This document shows positions 8,193 through 18,241 of a stretch of DNA of 64,000 nucleotides, in pieces. The stretch lies in assembly GCF_900095305.1 (NCBI RefSeq), contig NZ_FMDO01000005.1, positions 1 through 64,000 of the forward strand. Reading direction: 5' to 3'. A model generated the notes under the pieces. It saw only the letters and a program-made list of their open reading frames with translations, made no database searches and was not told where the DNA came from. This stretch comes from Proteiniborus sp. DW1. Lineage in GTDB: Bacteria; Bacillota; Clostridia; Tissierellales; Proteiniboraceae. The position numbers were made by a program, and so were the translations under genes. Positions within the stretch are counted from its first letter, which is position 1; each line of letters opens with the position of its first letter.

Positions 8193-10769
8193 ATGAATAC
8201 ACTTATTAAAATACAGAGAAAATATCTAATTGAGCTTATTGCACTTCTAATCCTTTTCTTTATAAAAGCACTTATTTTTAGTTCTTTTATTGGAAGTGGA
8301 AAGTTAAGTGTTATTTTAAGCCTAATAAGTTTAATATATATTATTTTTGCTATTGCATTAACTAATATATTAAAAGGAAAAAAGAAAGACATAGTTTTCG
8401 TAGCTATATATACATTAGTTTCTTTAATAATGTTTGCAGATGTGGCATATTTTAGGTATTTTAATCAGCTTACATCTGTAGTTGTACTAAAGCAGTTCAG
8501 TCAACTGGGAACAGTTGGTGAAAGCATATTATATGTGGTAAAGCCAACAGATATTTTGATAGTAGCTGACATAATACCCATTATTATTTATTATATCTTC
8601 ACTAGAAAAACTAAATCAACATATAGTACTTTTTTAGGTAGAAAACAATCTTTTAGTATTGTACTAGGTATATTAGCTATATTAATTTTATCAATAGTTT
8701 CTGTAAATAACTTTAGTGAAAATATCAATTTATCTAGACAAGAGTTTTTTACTTATCATATAAGTGATGTATACAACACTATCTTTTCTAAGGAAGAGGT
8801 CAGGGATACAGACCAGTTGCTAAAAGAATCAATAGAAAAAACAATTAATAAAGAGAAAAACTTTTATGGGGTAGCCAGAGGTAAAAATATAATTACTATT
8901 CAAGTGGAAGGTTTGCAGAACTTTGTGATAAATAGGGAATACAGCGGGCAGGAATTAACGCCTAATCTAAACAATCTAATAAAAGAAAATAGTATATATT
9001 TTGATAAGTATTATCAGCAACTAGGCAGGGGCAATACCTCTGATGCAGAGTTTGTTACACATAATTCATTGTATCCTGCCATGGATGGTCAAACCTATCT
9101 AAAATATTACAATAACACTTTTTATGGACTACCTTGGATACTAAAGGATAATGGATATAGCACAGCTGCCTTTCATGGATATAAAGCTTCTTTTTGGAAT
9201 AGGGATAAGGCTTATCCATATCAGGGATTTGACAGATACTATAATGGTGATGGAGATTATACTATTAAAGAGCCTATTATAGGTTTAGGCATAAATGACA
9301 GTGAGTTTTTCTCCCAGTCTACTGACTATATAAAAGCTATGAAAGAGCCTTACTATGCATTTCTAGTTACCCTATCTAGTCACCATCCATTTGAAATGCC
9401 TGATATATATAAGAAAATCAAATTAATGGAAGAGCATGAAGGGACTTTGTTTGGAAATTATATTCAATCCATTAATTATGCAGATGCTGCTTTAGGTGAG
9501 TTTATTGAGAGGCTTAAGCAAGAAGGACTTTATGAAAACACAATAATTAACATATACGGAGACCATTTTGGATTATCTTCAATAGATGAAGAAAATAAAA
9601 GAATTATGACTGAATACCTAGGGTTTGAATATGATTTCGATGAAATGATGAAAGTGCCATTAATTATTCATATGCCCGGGTCAGATATAAACCAGAGAAT
9701 AAGTATTACAGGTGGTCAAATAGATTTTCTGCCTACTGTATTAAACTTACTAGGAGTTGAAAATACAAAGGGTATTATGCTAGGACAAGATTTAGTAAAT
9801 GCTAAGGAAGGCTTTGTGGCTCAACAGACGTACATGTTAAAGGGCTCCTATATTAAAGAAAATATGGTATTTTCCATGTCTAGAGATGGGATATTCAAAA
9901 ATAGTAGGGCTTGGAATATAAATACTAGAGAAGCCATAGACTTAAGTAAATGTAGAGAGGACTATGAGAGAGCTATTGAAATGATAAATGAGTCAAATTA
10001 TATCTTAAAAAATGACTTGCTAAGTGAATATATTAAAGATAGAAAAGAATCATCTAATGGAACCGATAATGCAAATAAGAATCTTACACCAGAAAAATTG
10101 ATTTCTCATGCAGGTGGGCAAATAAACGGCTTGTACTATACTAATTCAAGGGAGGCTATTGATAAAAGCTATGAGAATGGATATAAGTTCATTGAACTAG
10201 ATTTTCAATGGACTTCTGATGAAAACCTAGTTCTCATTCACGACTGGGAAGAGAGAGTTGAAGAACTTTTCTCTGTAGAGCCTAAAATGTATACTACTGA
10301 GGAATTTAAGAATCTTAATATGATAAATGGCCTTACTCAGATGACCATAGAGGATTTAGCAGAGTGGCTTTATGAGCATAAGGATGTATATATAGTAACT
10401 GATATAAAAAGCGAAAATCAAAAGGCTTTAAAACTTATTAAGGAAAAGTATCCAGATTTAATAAACCAGTTCATACCACAGATATATAAATTAGACGAAT
10501 TTATTCCTGTACAAGGTTTAGGCTATTCAAATATTATACTGACCCTATATGCATCAACATATCCAGATGAAGAGCTGATAGATTTTGTAAGGAGACATGA
10601 GATCTTTGCTATTACTATGCCGATAGAAAGGGCAAGAACAGTACTTCCAGAAAAACTAAAGAAAGAGAATATTTTTGTGTATACTCATACCATTAATGAC
10701 TCTGAACTAAGAAAAGAACTAGAAGCAAAAGGAATAGATGGATTTTATACTGATGAAATATTGCCATAG
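8193..10769 (+). CDS. Lipoteichoic acid synthase (LtaS type) fused to a GDPD domain
   Basis: 858-residue membrane enzyme. Five hydrophobic segments occupy about 11-175, including the LtaS-like FADVAYFRYFNQL loop. The extracellular sulfatase-fold domain has the metal-binding Glu (IQVEGLQNF, E239), the nucleophile Thr in GRGNTSDAEF (T282), FHGYKASFWNRD, SSHHPFEMP and the Asp-His of IYGDHFG. LtaS enzymes transfer glycerophosphate from phosphatidylglycerol to the growing lipoteichoic acid chain. Uniquely here, about 230 C-terminal residues are a GDPD-type phosphodiesterase (ISHAGG, FIELDFQWT, VLIHDW), paralogous to the one at 4518. ATG 8193 is chosen over GTG 8178 because AGGA lies 8 nt upstream. 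A polymerase and a possible polymer hydrolase share one chain. Confidence 0.88.
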   Translation: MNTLIKIQRKYLIELIALLILFFIKALIFSSFIGSGKLSVILSLISLIYIIFAIALTNILKGKKKDIVFVAIYTLVSLIMFADVAYFRYFNQLTSVVVLKQFSQLGTVGESILYVVKPTDILIVADIIPIIIYYIFTRKTKSTYSTFLGRKQSFSIVLGILAILILSIVSVNNFSENINLSRQEFFTYHISDVYNTIFSKEEVRDTDQLLKESIEKTINKEKNFYGVARGKNIITIQVEGLQNFVINREYSGQELTPNLNNLIKENSIYFDKYYQQLGRGNTSDAEFVTHNSLYPAMDGQTYLKYYNNTFYGLPWILKDNGYSTAAFHGYKASFWNRDKAYPYQGFDRYYNGDGDYTIKEPIIGLGINDSEFFSQSTDYIKAMKEPYYAFLVTLSSHHPFEMPDIYKKIKLMEEHEGTLFGNYIQSINYADAALGEFIERLKQEGLYENTIINIYGDHFGLSSIDEENKRIMTEYLGFEYDFDEMMKVPLIIHMPGSDINQRISITGGQIDFLPTVLNLLGVENTKGIMLGQDLVNAKEGFVAQQTYMLKGSYIKENMVFSMSRDGIFKNSRAWNINTREAIDLSKCREDYERAIEMINESNYILKNDLLSEYIKDRKESSNGTDNANKNLTPEKLISHAGGQINGLYYTNSREAIDKSYENGYKFIELDFQWTSDENLVLIHDWEERVEELFSVEPKMYTTEEFKNLNMINGLTQMTIEDLAEWLYEHKDVYIVTDIKSENQKALKLIKEKYPDLINQFIPQIYKLDEFIPVQGLGYSNIILTLYASTYPDEELIDFVRRHEIFAITMPIERARTVLPEKLKKENIFVYTHTINDSELRKELEAKGIDGFYTDEILP

Positions 10770-10794
10770 AGATGGGTTTTTAATACAAGTGAAA

Positions 10795-10837
10795 AATATA
10801 GCCCTTAGGAAAAGCAATCCTAAGGGCTATATTTTTT
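10795..10837 (+). terminator. Strong terminator after LtaS-GDPD
   Basis: A perfect 16-bp stem, left arm 10795-10810 and right arm 10818-10833, with a 7-nt loop, runs into six T residues. Confidence 0.92.
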
Positions 10838-10983
10838 GTCTAAAAAAAGTTTAAATTAATCGTGGAAAAATGAATAAAACAAAGCTAGTCCTAATATATA
10901 TTATAAAAAAAGAAAGGAGGAACATGAAAGAATACTTTTAAAAATAATAACCAATAAATGAAGTGTAAAGGGGGGATTTACAG

Positions 10984-11835
10984 ATGAATTATAAAGAACT
11001 AATTAGACTAATATGCTTTATGTTGGTAATAGTCATATTCACGTCTATGATGCCATTACAAGCCTATGCAAGTGCAAGTGATATAGCTGGATATTGGGCA
11101 GAAGATGTAATTACTCAATGGATTGAAAAGGGATTAGTAAGTGGATACTCAGATGGTACCTTTAGACCTCAAAACTATATCACAAGGGCTGAATTCATGA
11201 GCCTAGTAAATAATGCGCTTAAGTTTACGGAAGAGACGGAAATAGACTATATAGATGTATCAGGGGACAGCTGGTATGCGAAAGCTGTGAAGATTGCAAA
11301 GGCTGCAGGATATATAAATGGCTATCAGGATGGGACTGTGAGGCCAGATGCCCCAATAACTAGAGAGGAAGCAGCTACTATTATTACAAAGATAACAAAT
11401 CTAAGCTTAAACGAAAAGGCTATAGAAGGATTTAAAGACAAAGACCAAATAAAGTGGAGTAAAGGATATATAGGTGCTGTAACTACTGCTAAATACATGG
11501 TAGGGTTTCCAGACGGGACATTTAAACCACTAAACAATATAACTAGAGGAGAAGCTATATATGCTTTAAACAATATAATAAGCAAAGAAGAAGTAAAACT
11601 AATAGCAAAACAAGACTTTTTTGGCATTACTTATATACAAGTAGTATGGAATAAGGGAGTAAAACCATTATCTGTAAAAGCTAACGGCAAAGACCTAACA
11701 TATGATGAAAAAGAAGGGAAATGGAAGGGCACATCTCTAGAATTAAATATAGGAGATACTGTTGAAATTGCAGTTTTAGAAAATGGAGCAGAATCTAAGG
11801 CTACTGTTGTTGTGGAAGATATCCTAGATAACTAG
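10984..11835 (+). CDS. SLH-domain surface protein
   Basis: 283-residue exported protein. The signal peptide ends near AYASA (about residue 31). Three SLH domains follow (about 32-85, 90-150 and 155-200), with the conserved turns YSDGTFRPQNYITRAEFMSL, YQDGTVRPDAPITREEAAT and FPDGTFKPLNNITRGEA. The last 80 residues are a small beta domain with VVWNKGVKPLSVKANGK and no known name. GGGGGGATTT precedes the ATG. It leads a three-gene run with short gaps (36 and 37 bp) to an Ig-like protein and a subtilase, so these three are probably co-transcribed and surface-located. Confidence 0.82.
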   Translation: MNYKELIRLICFMLVIVIFTSMMPLQAYASASDIAGYWAEDVITQWIEKGLVSGYSDGTFRPQNYITRAEFMSLVNNALKFTEETEIDYIDVSGDSWYAKAVKIAKAAGYINGYQDGTVRPDAPITREEAATIITKITNLSLNEKAIEGFKDKDQIKWSKGYIGAVTTAKYMVGFPDGTFKPLNNITRGEAIYALNNIISKEEVKLIAKQDFFGITYIQVVWNKGVKPLSVKANGKDLTYDEKEGKWKGTSLELNIGDTVEIAVLENGAESKATVVVEDILDN

Positions 11836-11870
11836 GAAGTCTTATAAAAAAATTAGTAGGAGGGTTTACA

Positions 11871-13763
11871 TTGAAGAAAAAATTTTTTGTAAAAAGGCTA
11901 CTTTCATTGATGATGGCTGTATTGATGGTATTCCCAGCAATAGGACTAGCATCCAATGATGGGGCAGATGGCTTAATAGAAGCTGTTTGTTTTCAAGACG
12001 ATAATGGCAACATGGTATTTGTAGACTATGCAGAAGCAATTAGGCAGTCCATAGAAGATGAGGATTCCACTCTCTACAACGCAATAAGGGAACATGTAGG
12101 AGCTGCAGAGGAAAAGGGAAGACCTGTATATGTAAAGCTGTTCAATGGCAAGGTACTGGATTATAGTCTTGCAATGTTAAACAATTTATTTTTATTAGCT
12201 CAAATTATGGACAAAGAGGAATACAAAGTAGATGGAGAAATTAAATGTACTCATGAACTAAAAGTAATTGATGGGAAGGCAGTTATAGTTGAAATTAAAG
12301 AAGGTAAAGATTCAGAGTATACTATTGAAATCGGTGGGCCAGAAACATTGGAATTAGGTGAAACTGCTTACTATGATATTAGGGCTTATGGAGATGGAAA
12401 GGGCAATATAGATTATAGAGCTACATTTGAGTATACCATAACTGGTGGTACTGGCAAATTGGAATACTTAGAAGACGGTACTTGGAAAGGAATACCTCTA
12501 ACGGGCTACTTCGGACCAAAAGATGGACTTACTTTAACTCCTAACTGGAACTTAATTACTAAGATAAGATTTACTCCTGATGTGGAAGGAACATTTTCAA
12601 TTGAACTATTATTAGAAGATTTAGATAAAGATAGGACTTTGGCTGAAGCTGATTATACTTTTACTGTTTTAAAACCAGCAGAAGAACCTGCTAAACTAGT
12701 AAGCATAACTCCAGTACAAGGTATAGAAGTAGAGGTAGGTACTGCTGAAAAGATAGTAAAAGAAAAACTATCTAAGACTACTACTATATTAGATAGCAGG
12801 GATAAGGTTCATACTGTAAAACTAAACTGGACTATAGAAAATTACAATAAAGATATAGAAGGCGAGTACAAAGCCATAGGAACCTTTGAACTACCAGCTG
12901 GAGTTGTAAAACCTGACGGATTAGACCTAAAAGTAGAAGCTATAGTAAAAGTATATGCACCTGTAGTTGAACCAGAATGGCCAATGGAAGTAGAAAGTGT
13001 ATTTGTAGGAAAGAGTGAAATCACTGGAAACACATATGCAAACATAAAGATAAAAGCAGAGTATGTATCTTTTGTTAAAGCTGTATATGTAGATGGTAAA
13101 GTAGCCAATAAAATAGAGACAGATATATCTCAATGGAGAATTCAAGTGCCACATGGTACAAAGGCAGAAGACCTTAAGGGAAATATATCAGTTGTATTAG
13201 ATACTACAATGATTGCCTATATAAAACCAGTAGAAGATGTAAGCGTAGAATTTGGGACTCCTAAAGCAGATGCAATAGCCAAACTATCTCCAACAACAAC
13301 CATAAAGGACAATATAGGAAAATCTTATACAGTAGATTTAGAATGGGAAATAGAAGGCTACAATGGCAACTTACCAGGTAATTATAATGCAGTAGCTACT
13401 TTTGAACTACCAGAAGGAGTAGAAGAAAATCCAAGTATAGAATTAAAGGTAAAGGCAACTGTAAAAGTAATGGAGAAAGTCATATTGACTGAATTCTTTA
13501 AGGATCAATTACTTGGAGATGGTTTTGGACTAGGCAAGTTAATAGCTTATAAGGAAATAGCAAAAGGCTATGAAAATGCTAGTAAATACGCAGTAGTGTA
13601 TACTGTAGGAAACAGTGATGTTGAAGTGACTACAGATATGGCAGGCTTTGGAGAGGCACCAAAGGATTTGGTTCAACACATAGAAGGTGTAAATAAAGTT
13701 GACATCATTCTCTACGATGCTTATGGCAATGCAATAGTAAGAATAGAAAATATAATGGAATAA
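11871..13763 (+). CDS. Secreted protein with two bacterial Ig-like (group 4) domains
   Basis: 630-residue exported protein with a signal peptide ending near GLAS (about residue 27). Two Big_4-like Ig domains are visible, at about 275-365 and 445-540. They share the pattern VEVGT or VEFGT, a Lys-Leu-Ser/Thr-Thr-Thr turn, W-x-IE-x-YN and GTFELP or ATFELP. The N-terminal region has a segment RPVYVKLFNGKVLDY that resembles one in the subtilase encoded next. A C-terminal region of about 90 residues is unassigned. No SLH or LPXTG anchor is present. The start is TTG after GGAGGG. Probably an adhesion or scaffold partner of its operon neighbours; the role is not established. Confidence 0.72.
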   Translation: MKKKFFVKRLLSLMMAVLMVFPAIGLASNDGADGLIEAVCFQDDNGNMVFVDYAEAIRQSIEDEDSTLYNAIREHVGAAEEKGRPVYVKLFNGKVLDYSLAMLNNLFLLAQIMDKEEYKVDGEIKCTHELKVIDGKAVIVEIKEGKDSEYTIEIGGPETLELGETAYYDIRAYGDGKGNIDYRATFEYTITGGTGKLEYLEDGTWKGIPLTGYFGPKDGLTLTPNWNLITKIRFTPDVEGTFSIELLLEDLDKDRTLAEADYTFTVLKPAEEPAKLVSITPVQGIEVEVGTAEKIVKEKLSKTTTILDSRDKVHTVKLNWTIENYNKDIEGEYKAIGTFELPAGVVKPDGLDLKVEAIVKVYAPVVEPEWPMEVESVFVGKSEITGNTYANIKIKAEYVSFVKAVYVDGKVANKIETDISQWRIQVPHGTKAEDLKGNISVVLDTTMIAYIKPVEDVSVEFGTPKADAIAKLSPTTTIKDNIGKSYTVDLEWEIEGYNGNLPGNYNAVATFELPEGVEENPSIELKVKATVKVMEKVILTEFFKDQLLGDGFGLGKLIAYKEIAKGYENASKYAVVYTVGNSDVEVTTDMAGFGEAPKDLVQHIEGVNKVDIILYDAYGNAIVRIENIME

Positions 13764-13799
13764 ACTATAATTGTAAACTAATATAAGGAGGGAAAAATC

Positions 13800-16700
13800 T
13801 TGAGAATTAAAAAATACTTATCGTTTCTATTAGTTTTAGTGCTGGTTACTTCAGGAATAGTTTCCTATGCTGCGCCTAGAGAAGCAGATGACTTATTAGA
13901 TGGTTTTAAAGAAGTTAATATGTTTCCTAAGGAGCCAGATAAAATAGATGTAGTGACATATGATGATATTTACAAAGACAATGATTATGTAAGAATTATT
14001 GTCCAACTAAAAGATGAACCAGCAATCTCCTATAGTCAGAGAAATGTTAGAAAATATTCAGAGCTTTCCAGTGACAGAAAGCTTAAGCTTGAAGGAACAG
14101 TACTAGATAGTCAAAGAACTTTGCAAAATGAATTATCAGAGCAAGGAATATATTTAGATACTATAAACAATATGACTGTGGCAGTCAATGCCTTTAGTAG
14201 TATGGCAAAAGTAGAAGAAATAGAAAAGATAAAAGCTAATCCAAGAGTTAAAGATGTATATATAGCAAATGAATACTTTAGACCTGAAAATCCAGAGATG
14301 ATAACTAGTAATGATATGATAGGCTCCTACTATATCTGGGATAATCTTGGATACAAGGGAGAAGGTATGGTTGTAGCCATCATCGATACAGGAATAGATC
14401 CTTCACATAAAGATATGAAAATATCAGAAGGTGTTGAAGCAAAATTAGATGAGAGATTTGTAAATGCTCAAAAACTTCCAGGAAAATATTTTACAGAGAA
14501 AGTACCATATGGATACAACTATTTTGACCGCAATCAAACAATATTAAATGTAGACCCTAGTTCTCATGGTATGCATGTTGCAGGTACTGTGGGGGCCAAC
14601 GGAGAGATTAAAGGGGTAGCACCAGAAGCTCAACTGCTTGCAATGAAAGTATTCAGCAATGATCCTGATTTCCCATCTACATATGATGATATATATATGA
14701 AAGCTATTGATGACGCTATTAAACTAGGTGTAGATGTAATCAATATGAGTATAGGAAGTCCGGCAGGTTTTTATATTCCTAATAGTGCTATGGATGAGAT
14801 AATCACAAATGCACGAAAGCATGGTGTTGTATTTTCTATTTCAGCAGGGAATGCTGCTCATTCAACTGATGGATACATTCATGGCTATCCTTATAGGGAA
14901 AACCCAGATATTGGTATGGTAGGTTCTCCATCCTTAAATAAGGATTCCATATCTGTTGCATCTATTGAAAATACACATAGTCAAACCAATTATATCGCTT
15001 ATGGGGAAAATGGTAAGGCACAGTATGTTCTAGCAGGCAGTATTCCTTTGGCAGGAATATTTGATGGACCTGTGGAGTTTGTGGATGTTGGATTTGGATA
15101 TCCAGAGGATTATGAAGGTAAAGACTTAAATGGGAAAGTGGCTCTAATTTCTCGAGGGCAAATTGACTTCGTTTCTAAAATCATGAATGCACAAAATGCA
15201 GGAGCAGCAGTAGCTATAGTTTATAACAATGCTGGTGATGATTTAATAAGCATGGTGTATCCAGATGAAGGTAAGATACCAGCTGCATTTATAGGAAATA
15301 CAAGTGGAAAAGAATTAAAATCACTAGAAGTTAAAGAAATGTCTTTCCCAAAAGACTTACTCAGTGTACCTAACCCAAATGCATGGGAAATGGCGGATTC
15401 CACTTCATGGGGAACAACACCAACCTTAGATATGAAGCCAGAGATAACGGCTCCAGGAGCAAAAATATACTCAACTCTTGAGAACGATAACTATGGAATT
15501 ATGAGTGGTACATCTATGGCAGCACCTCATGTTTCAGGAGGAACAGCTTTAGTTCTACAGCGTCTGAAAAAAGAGTTTCCAAATATGTCATACGAAGAAT
15601 TGTCTGAATTTTCAAAGATTTTATTAATGAATACAGCAAAGCCTGTTAAAGATAGGTATGAGTATCCTTATTCACCTAGAAGACAAGGTGCAGGACTAAT
15701 GAACCTAACAGGCGCACTAACTACTCCAGTTACAGTAGTAAATAAAGCCGATGGAGAGGCTAAAGTACAACTAAGGGATTTTGACTCTAAGGTATTTAGT
15801 ATTAACTTACTAGCGACTAATCATTCAGATAGAACAGTTGATTATGATATTGAAGTAGATGTACTAGGAGAGTGGATACATCCTCAAGGCCTTAGTTTCT
15901 TAGATGTGGCACCATTAATTGGTGCAAAGGTTACAGGAGATACATCTGTTACTTTAAATGCTGGTGAAACTAAGGAGATTTCCTTAAAAGTAGATATTTC
16001 AAATGCAAAAGTTCCAGGTATAGAGACTCCTATAGAGCCAAATATGTTTGTAGAAGGATTTGTAAGGCTTGTGGCACCAACTCAAGTTGCTGTAGATGAA
16101 GTGGAAGAAGAACTTTATCCAAGCCTAGTAGTTCCTTATGTAGGCTTCTATGGAGACTGGTATGGGGAAAACAGTCCAAGAATTCTTGATGGAATGCCTA
16201 GATTTGGTGAAGAGTCCTACTATGGATATGCAGGTATAGTAAATCAGAACGGACAGTATATGGGCTTTGACCCAGTAAACGGGTTTAGCAACTCTATTGA
16301 TAGGTTAGCAATTTCACCTGATTCTAAAGAAGAAGAGGCAAATACTCATATAATTCCAGTACTATCATTCATGAGGAATGCAGAAGAAATACAGTTCAAT
16401 GTAGTAGATGGAAGTGGAAGGCAAATAAGAAGAATAAAAACAGAAAGCTGGGTAAGAAAGACTTATTATAATGCCCAAAATATTTGGTTTTCATATGTAT
16501 CAAATAGAGGTTGGGATGGGAAAGCCAACGGTAAAATTGTAGAAGATGGCCTATACTTTTATGAAATAAAAGCTAAACCACAAAATGGTGACTGGCAAGT
16601 ATATAGATATCCTGTACATGTAGACACAGTAGCTCCAGAGATATTAAATCTCAAATATAAAGACAGCAAATTGACTTGGGAAGCTTCTGATAGGGGCATA

Positions 16701-17747
16701 GGAATATCACACTTTACAATATATGTAGGCGATAAAGAACTTGAAGTAGTAATACCAACTATTGATGGAAAATATCAATTGGAAATTGAAGTTCCAGAAG
16801 AGACAGAAATTACTTTACTGGCTCAAGATTATGCAGGAAATGTATCTAGGGCAACAGTTAAATCTACTATAGGGCAAAAGCCTTCAATTACCTTCGAAAC
16901 ACCACAGCCATTTGACCTATATAAAACTAATAGTATAACAATAAAGGGTAGCGTAAAGGCTGAAGAGGGACTTAAGAGCCTAATTGCTTATATTACTCCA
17001 GATGGAATAGAAGAAGATACATTAGAAGTAAACATAGATATAAATGATGAAGGCCAGTTTAATAAAGTAGTAGAGAACTTAGAAGATGCTGTGTATTATA
17101 TAAGACTTGTTGCTATTGATAATGCAGATCAGAATTCTGAAATATTTAGATACTTCCATATAGACACCACAGCTCCTGTAATCAAGAATGTACAAGTAGA
17201 AATAGAGGAATCTGATGGAGAAACTATAGATAAACAAATGCCTAATGGTGGAGTTGCTATAGTGATACCACATCTACAAGAAGCATATCATAGAGACTAT
17301 ATAACTAAAAATACAGTTGCTAAAAATAAATTTAACCAAGCAATTGCATCAGGTAAAGATGTTTATGTTAAATTAGCTAATAATGTATTTGTTAACTATG
17401 AAGGGAAATTAGTGACTCAAGATAATGTGCCTGCACTAACCTATTATAATTCACAAGGTTTTGTGGAGAAATATGATGAAAATGGGAACTATATAGTTAC
17501 GGCAACAAAGATTGCTAAGTTTAGATTAGAAGTAGAAGAAAACCATGGATACTTTGAGGTTTACGTGAATGGTAGCCAAGAATATATTCAAAAAGAATAT
17601 GGATTAATCGAAAGAAAGCCTTTTGATGGAACTATAGAATTTAGTATTGAAGTAGCAGATAGTATAACTGAATTCGAAATTGTTATAGAAGATAATGTAG
17701 GAAATAAAGTGTCAGAAAAGGTAGGCTTAGACCTAGCTAAAAGATAA
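13800..17747 (+). CDS. Cell-envelope subtilisin-like serine peptidase (S8) with PA insert
   Basis: 1315-residue secreted protease. A signal peptide is followed by an inhibitor-I9-like propeptide (about 60-145), then the catalytic domain with Asp in VVAIIDTGIDPSHKDM, His in SSHGMHVAGTVGANG and Ser in GIMSGTSMAAPHVSGG. A protease-associated domain (about 410-500) is inserted between His and Ser, as in lactocepin and C5a-peptidase relatives. After the catalytic part come an Fn3-like domain, a FlgD-Ig-like segment (RGWDGKANGKIVEDGLYFYE) and further beta domains. There is no visible LPXTG or SLH anchor. The TTG start follows AAGGAGGG. Third gene of a run with the SLH and Ig-like proteins. Probable role: protein and peptide breakdown outside the cell. 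Confidence 0.9.
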   Translation: MRIKKYLSFLLVLVLVTSGIVSYAAPREADDLLDGFKEVNMFPKEPDKIDVVTYDDIYKDNDYVRIIVQLKDEPAISYSQRNVRKYSELSSDRKLKLEGTVLDSQRTLQNELSEQGIYLDTINNMTVAVNAFSSMAKVEEIEKIKANPRVKDVYIANEYFRPENPEMITSNDMIGSYYIWDNLGYKGEGMVVAIIDTGIDPSHKDMKISEGVEAKLDERFVNAQKLPGKYFTEKVPYGYNYFDRNQTILNVDPSSHGMHVAGTVGANGEIKGVAPEAQLLAMKVFSNDPDFPSTYDDIYMKAIDDAIKLGVDVINMSIGSPAGFYIPNSAMDEIITNARKHGVVFSISAGNAAHSTDGYIHGYPYRENPDIGMVGSPSLNKDSISVASIENTHSQTNYIAYGENGKAQYVLAGSIPLAGIFDGPVEFVDVGFGYPEDYEGKDLNGKVALISRGQIDFVSKIMNAQNAGAAVAIVYNNAGDDLISMVYPDEGKIPAAFIGNTSGKELKSLEVKEMSFPKDLLSVPNPNAWEMADSTSWGTTPTLDMKPEITAPGAKIYSTLENDNYGIMSGTSMAAPHVSGGTALVLQRLKKEFPNMSYEELSEFSKILLMNTAKPVKDRYEYPYSPRRQGAGLMNLTGALTTPVTVVNKADGEAKVQLRDFDSKVFSINLLATNHSDRTVDYDIEVDVLGEWIHPQGLSFLDVAPLIGAKVTGDTSVTLNAGETKEISLKVDISNAKVPGIETPIEPNMFVEGFVRLVAPTQVAVDEVEEELYPSLVVPYVGFYGDWYGENSPRILDGMPRFGEESYYGYAGIVNQNGQYMGFDPVNGFSNSIDRLAISPDSKEEEANTHIIPVLSFMRNAEEIQFNVVDGSGRQIRRIKTESWVRKTYYNAQNIWFSYVSNRGWDGKANGKIVEDGLYFYEIKAKPQNGDWQVYRYPVHVDTVAPEILNLKYKDSKLTWEASDRGIGISHFTIYVGDKELEVVIPTIDGKYQLEIEVPEETEITLLAQDYAGNVSRATVKSTIGQKPSITFETPQPFDLYKTNSITIKGSVKAEEGLKSLIAYITPDGIEEDTLEVNIDINDEGQFNKVVENLEDAVYYIRLVAIDNADQNSEIFRYFHIDTTAPVIKNVQVEIEESDGETIDKQMPNGGVAIVIPHLQEAYHRDYITKNTVAKNKFNQAIASGKDVYVKLANNVFVNYEGKLVTQDNVPALTYYNSQGFVEKYDENGNYIVTATKIAKFRLEVEENHGYFEVYVNGSQEYIQKEYGLIERKPFDGTIEFSIEVADSITEFEIVIEDNVGNKVSEKVGLDLAKR

Positions 17748-17814
17748 TAATACAAGGATACTTGAAGAAAAAAATATCTAATTAATTTCAGAAAAACAAA
17801 TCAAGGAACACTAG

Positions 17815-17857
17815 ATCAAGGCGAGGTAGTGACCATATCTCGTCTTGATTTTATCTT
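17815..17857 (+). terminator. Terminator after the subtilase
   Basis: ATCAAGGCGAG (17815-17825) pairs with CTCGTCTTGAT (17839-17849, one G-U), followed by TTTTATCTTTT. It ends the SLH/Ig/subtilase unit. Confidence 0.85.
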
Positions 17858-18241
17858 TTGATTATAAAAATCTCCATAGACAAGAAAGCATATGATATAT
17901 CAGCAGATATACCAGTGAAAATAAATGCAAAAATAAGGGAAAATATACACATATATCTAGAACATAAGGATGCAAAGGTAAATACTTTTAAATTTTTTTC
18001 CTACAAAAAACAACATTTACTTTCAATTATTTACAAAATTTCATGTAACTTTTTGGATTAATATAAAACTAAAACAATAATAATGTAATAAATTGTCAAA
18101 TATGGTTGAAAAGTTTTTCTGAACAGAACATATTTTCGGAAGGTATTTATTCTAAAAAGATGAAATACTTATAATGAAAATTGAAAATTTATTAAATATT
18201 TGAAGCGGTCAAGGGGGAATTTTTGTGGGGGAATAGTTTCA
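17858..18241 (+). other. AT-rich upstream region of the Spo0F-like gene
   Basis: No convincing gene lies in this 384-bp stretch. TTGTCAAA (18093-18100) resembles a Spo0A box (TGTCGAA-like) with one mismatch. The stretch 18138-18175 could hold a promoter, but no sigma-A or sigma-H match is clear. Confidence 0.3.

Noticed and set aside
17858-18061. 67-residue ORF after the subtilase terminator
   Set aside because: It starts with TTG inside the terminator T tract, has no Shine-Dalgarno, and its composition is that of AT-rich non-coding DNA.
18093-18100. Spo0A box before the Spo0F-like gene
   Set aside because: TTGTCAAA has a mismatch to the core and such a short word is expected by chance in AT-rich DNA, so it is only mentioned, not called.
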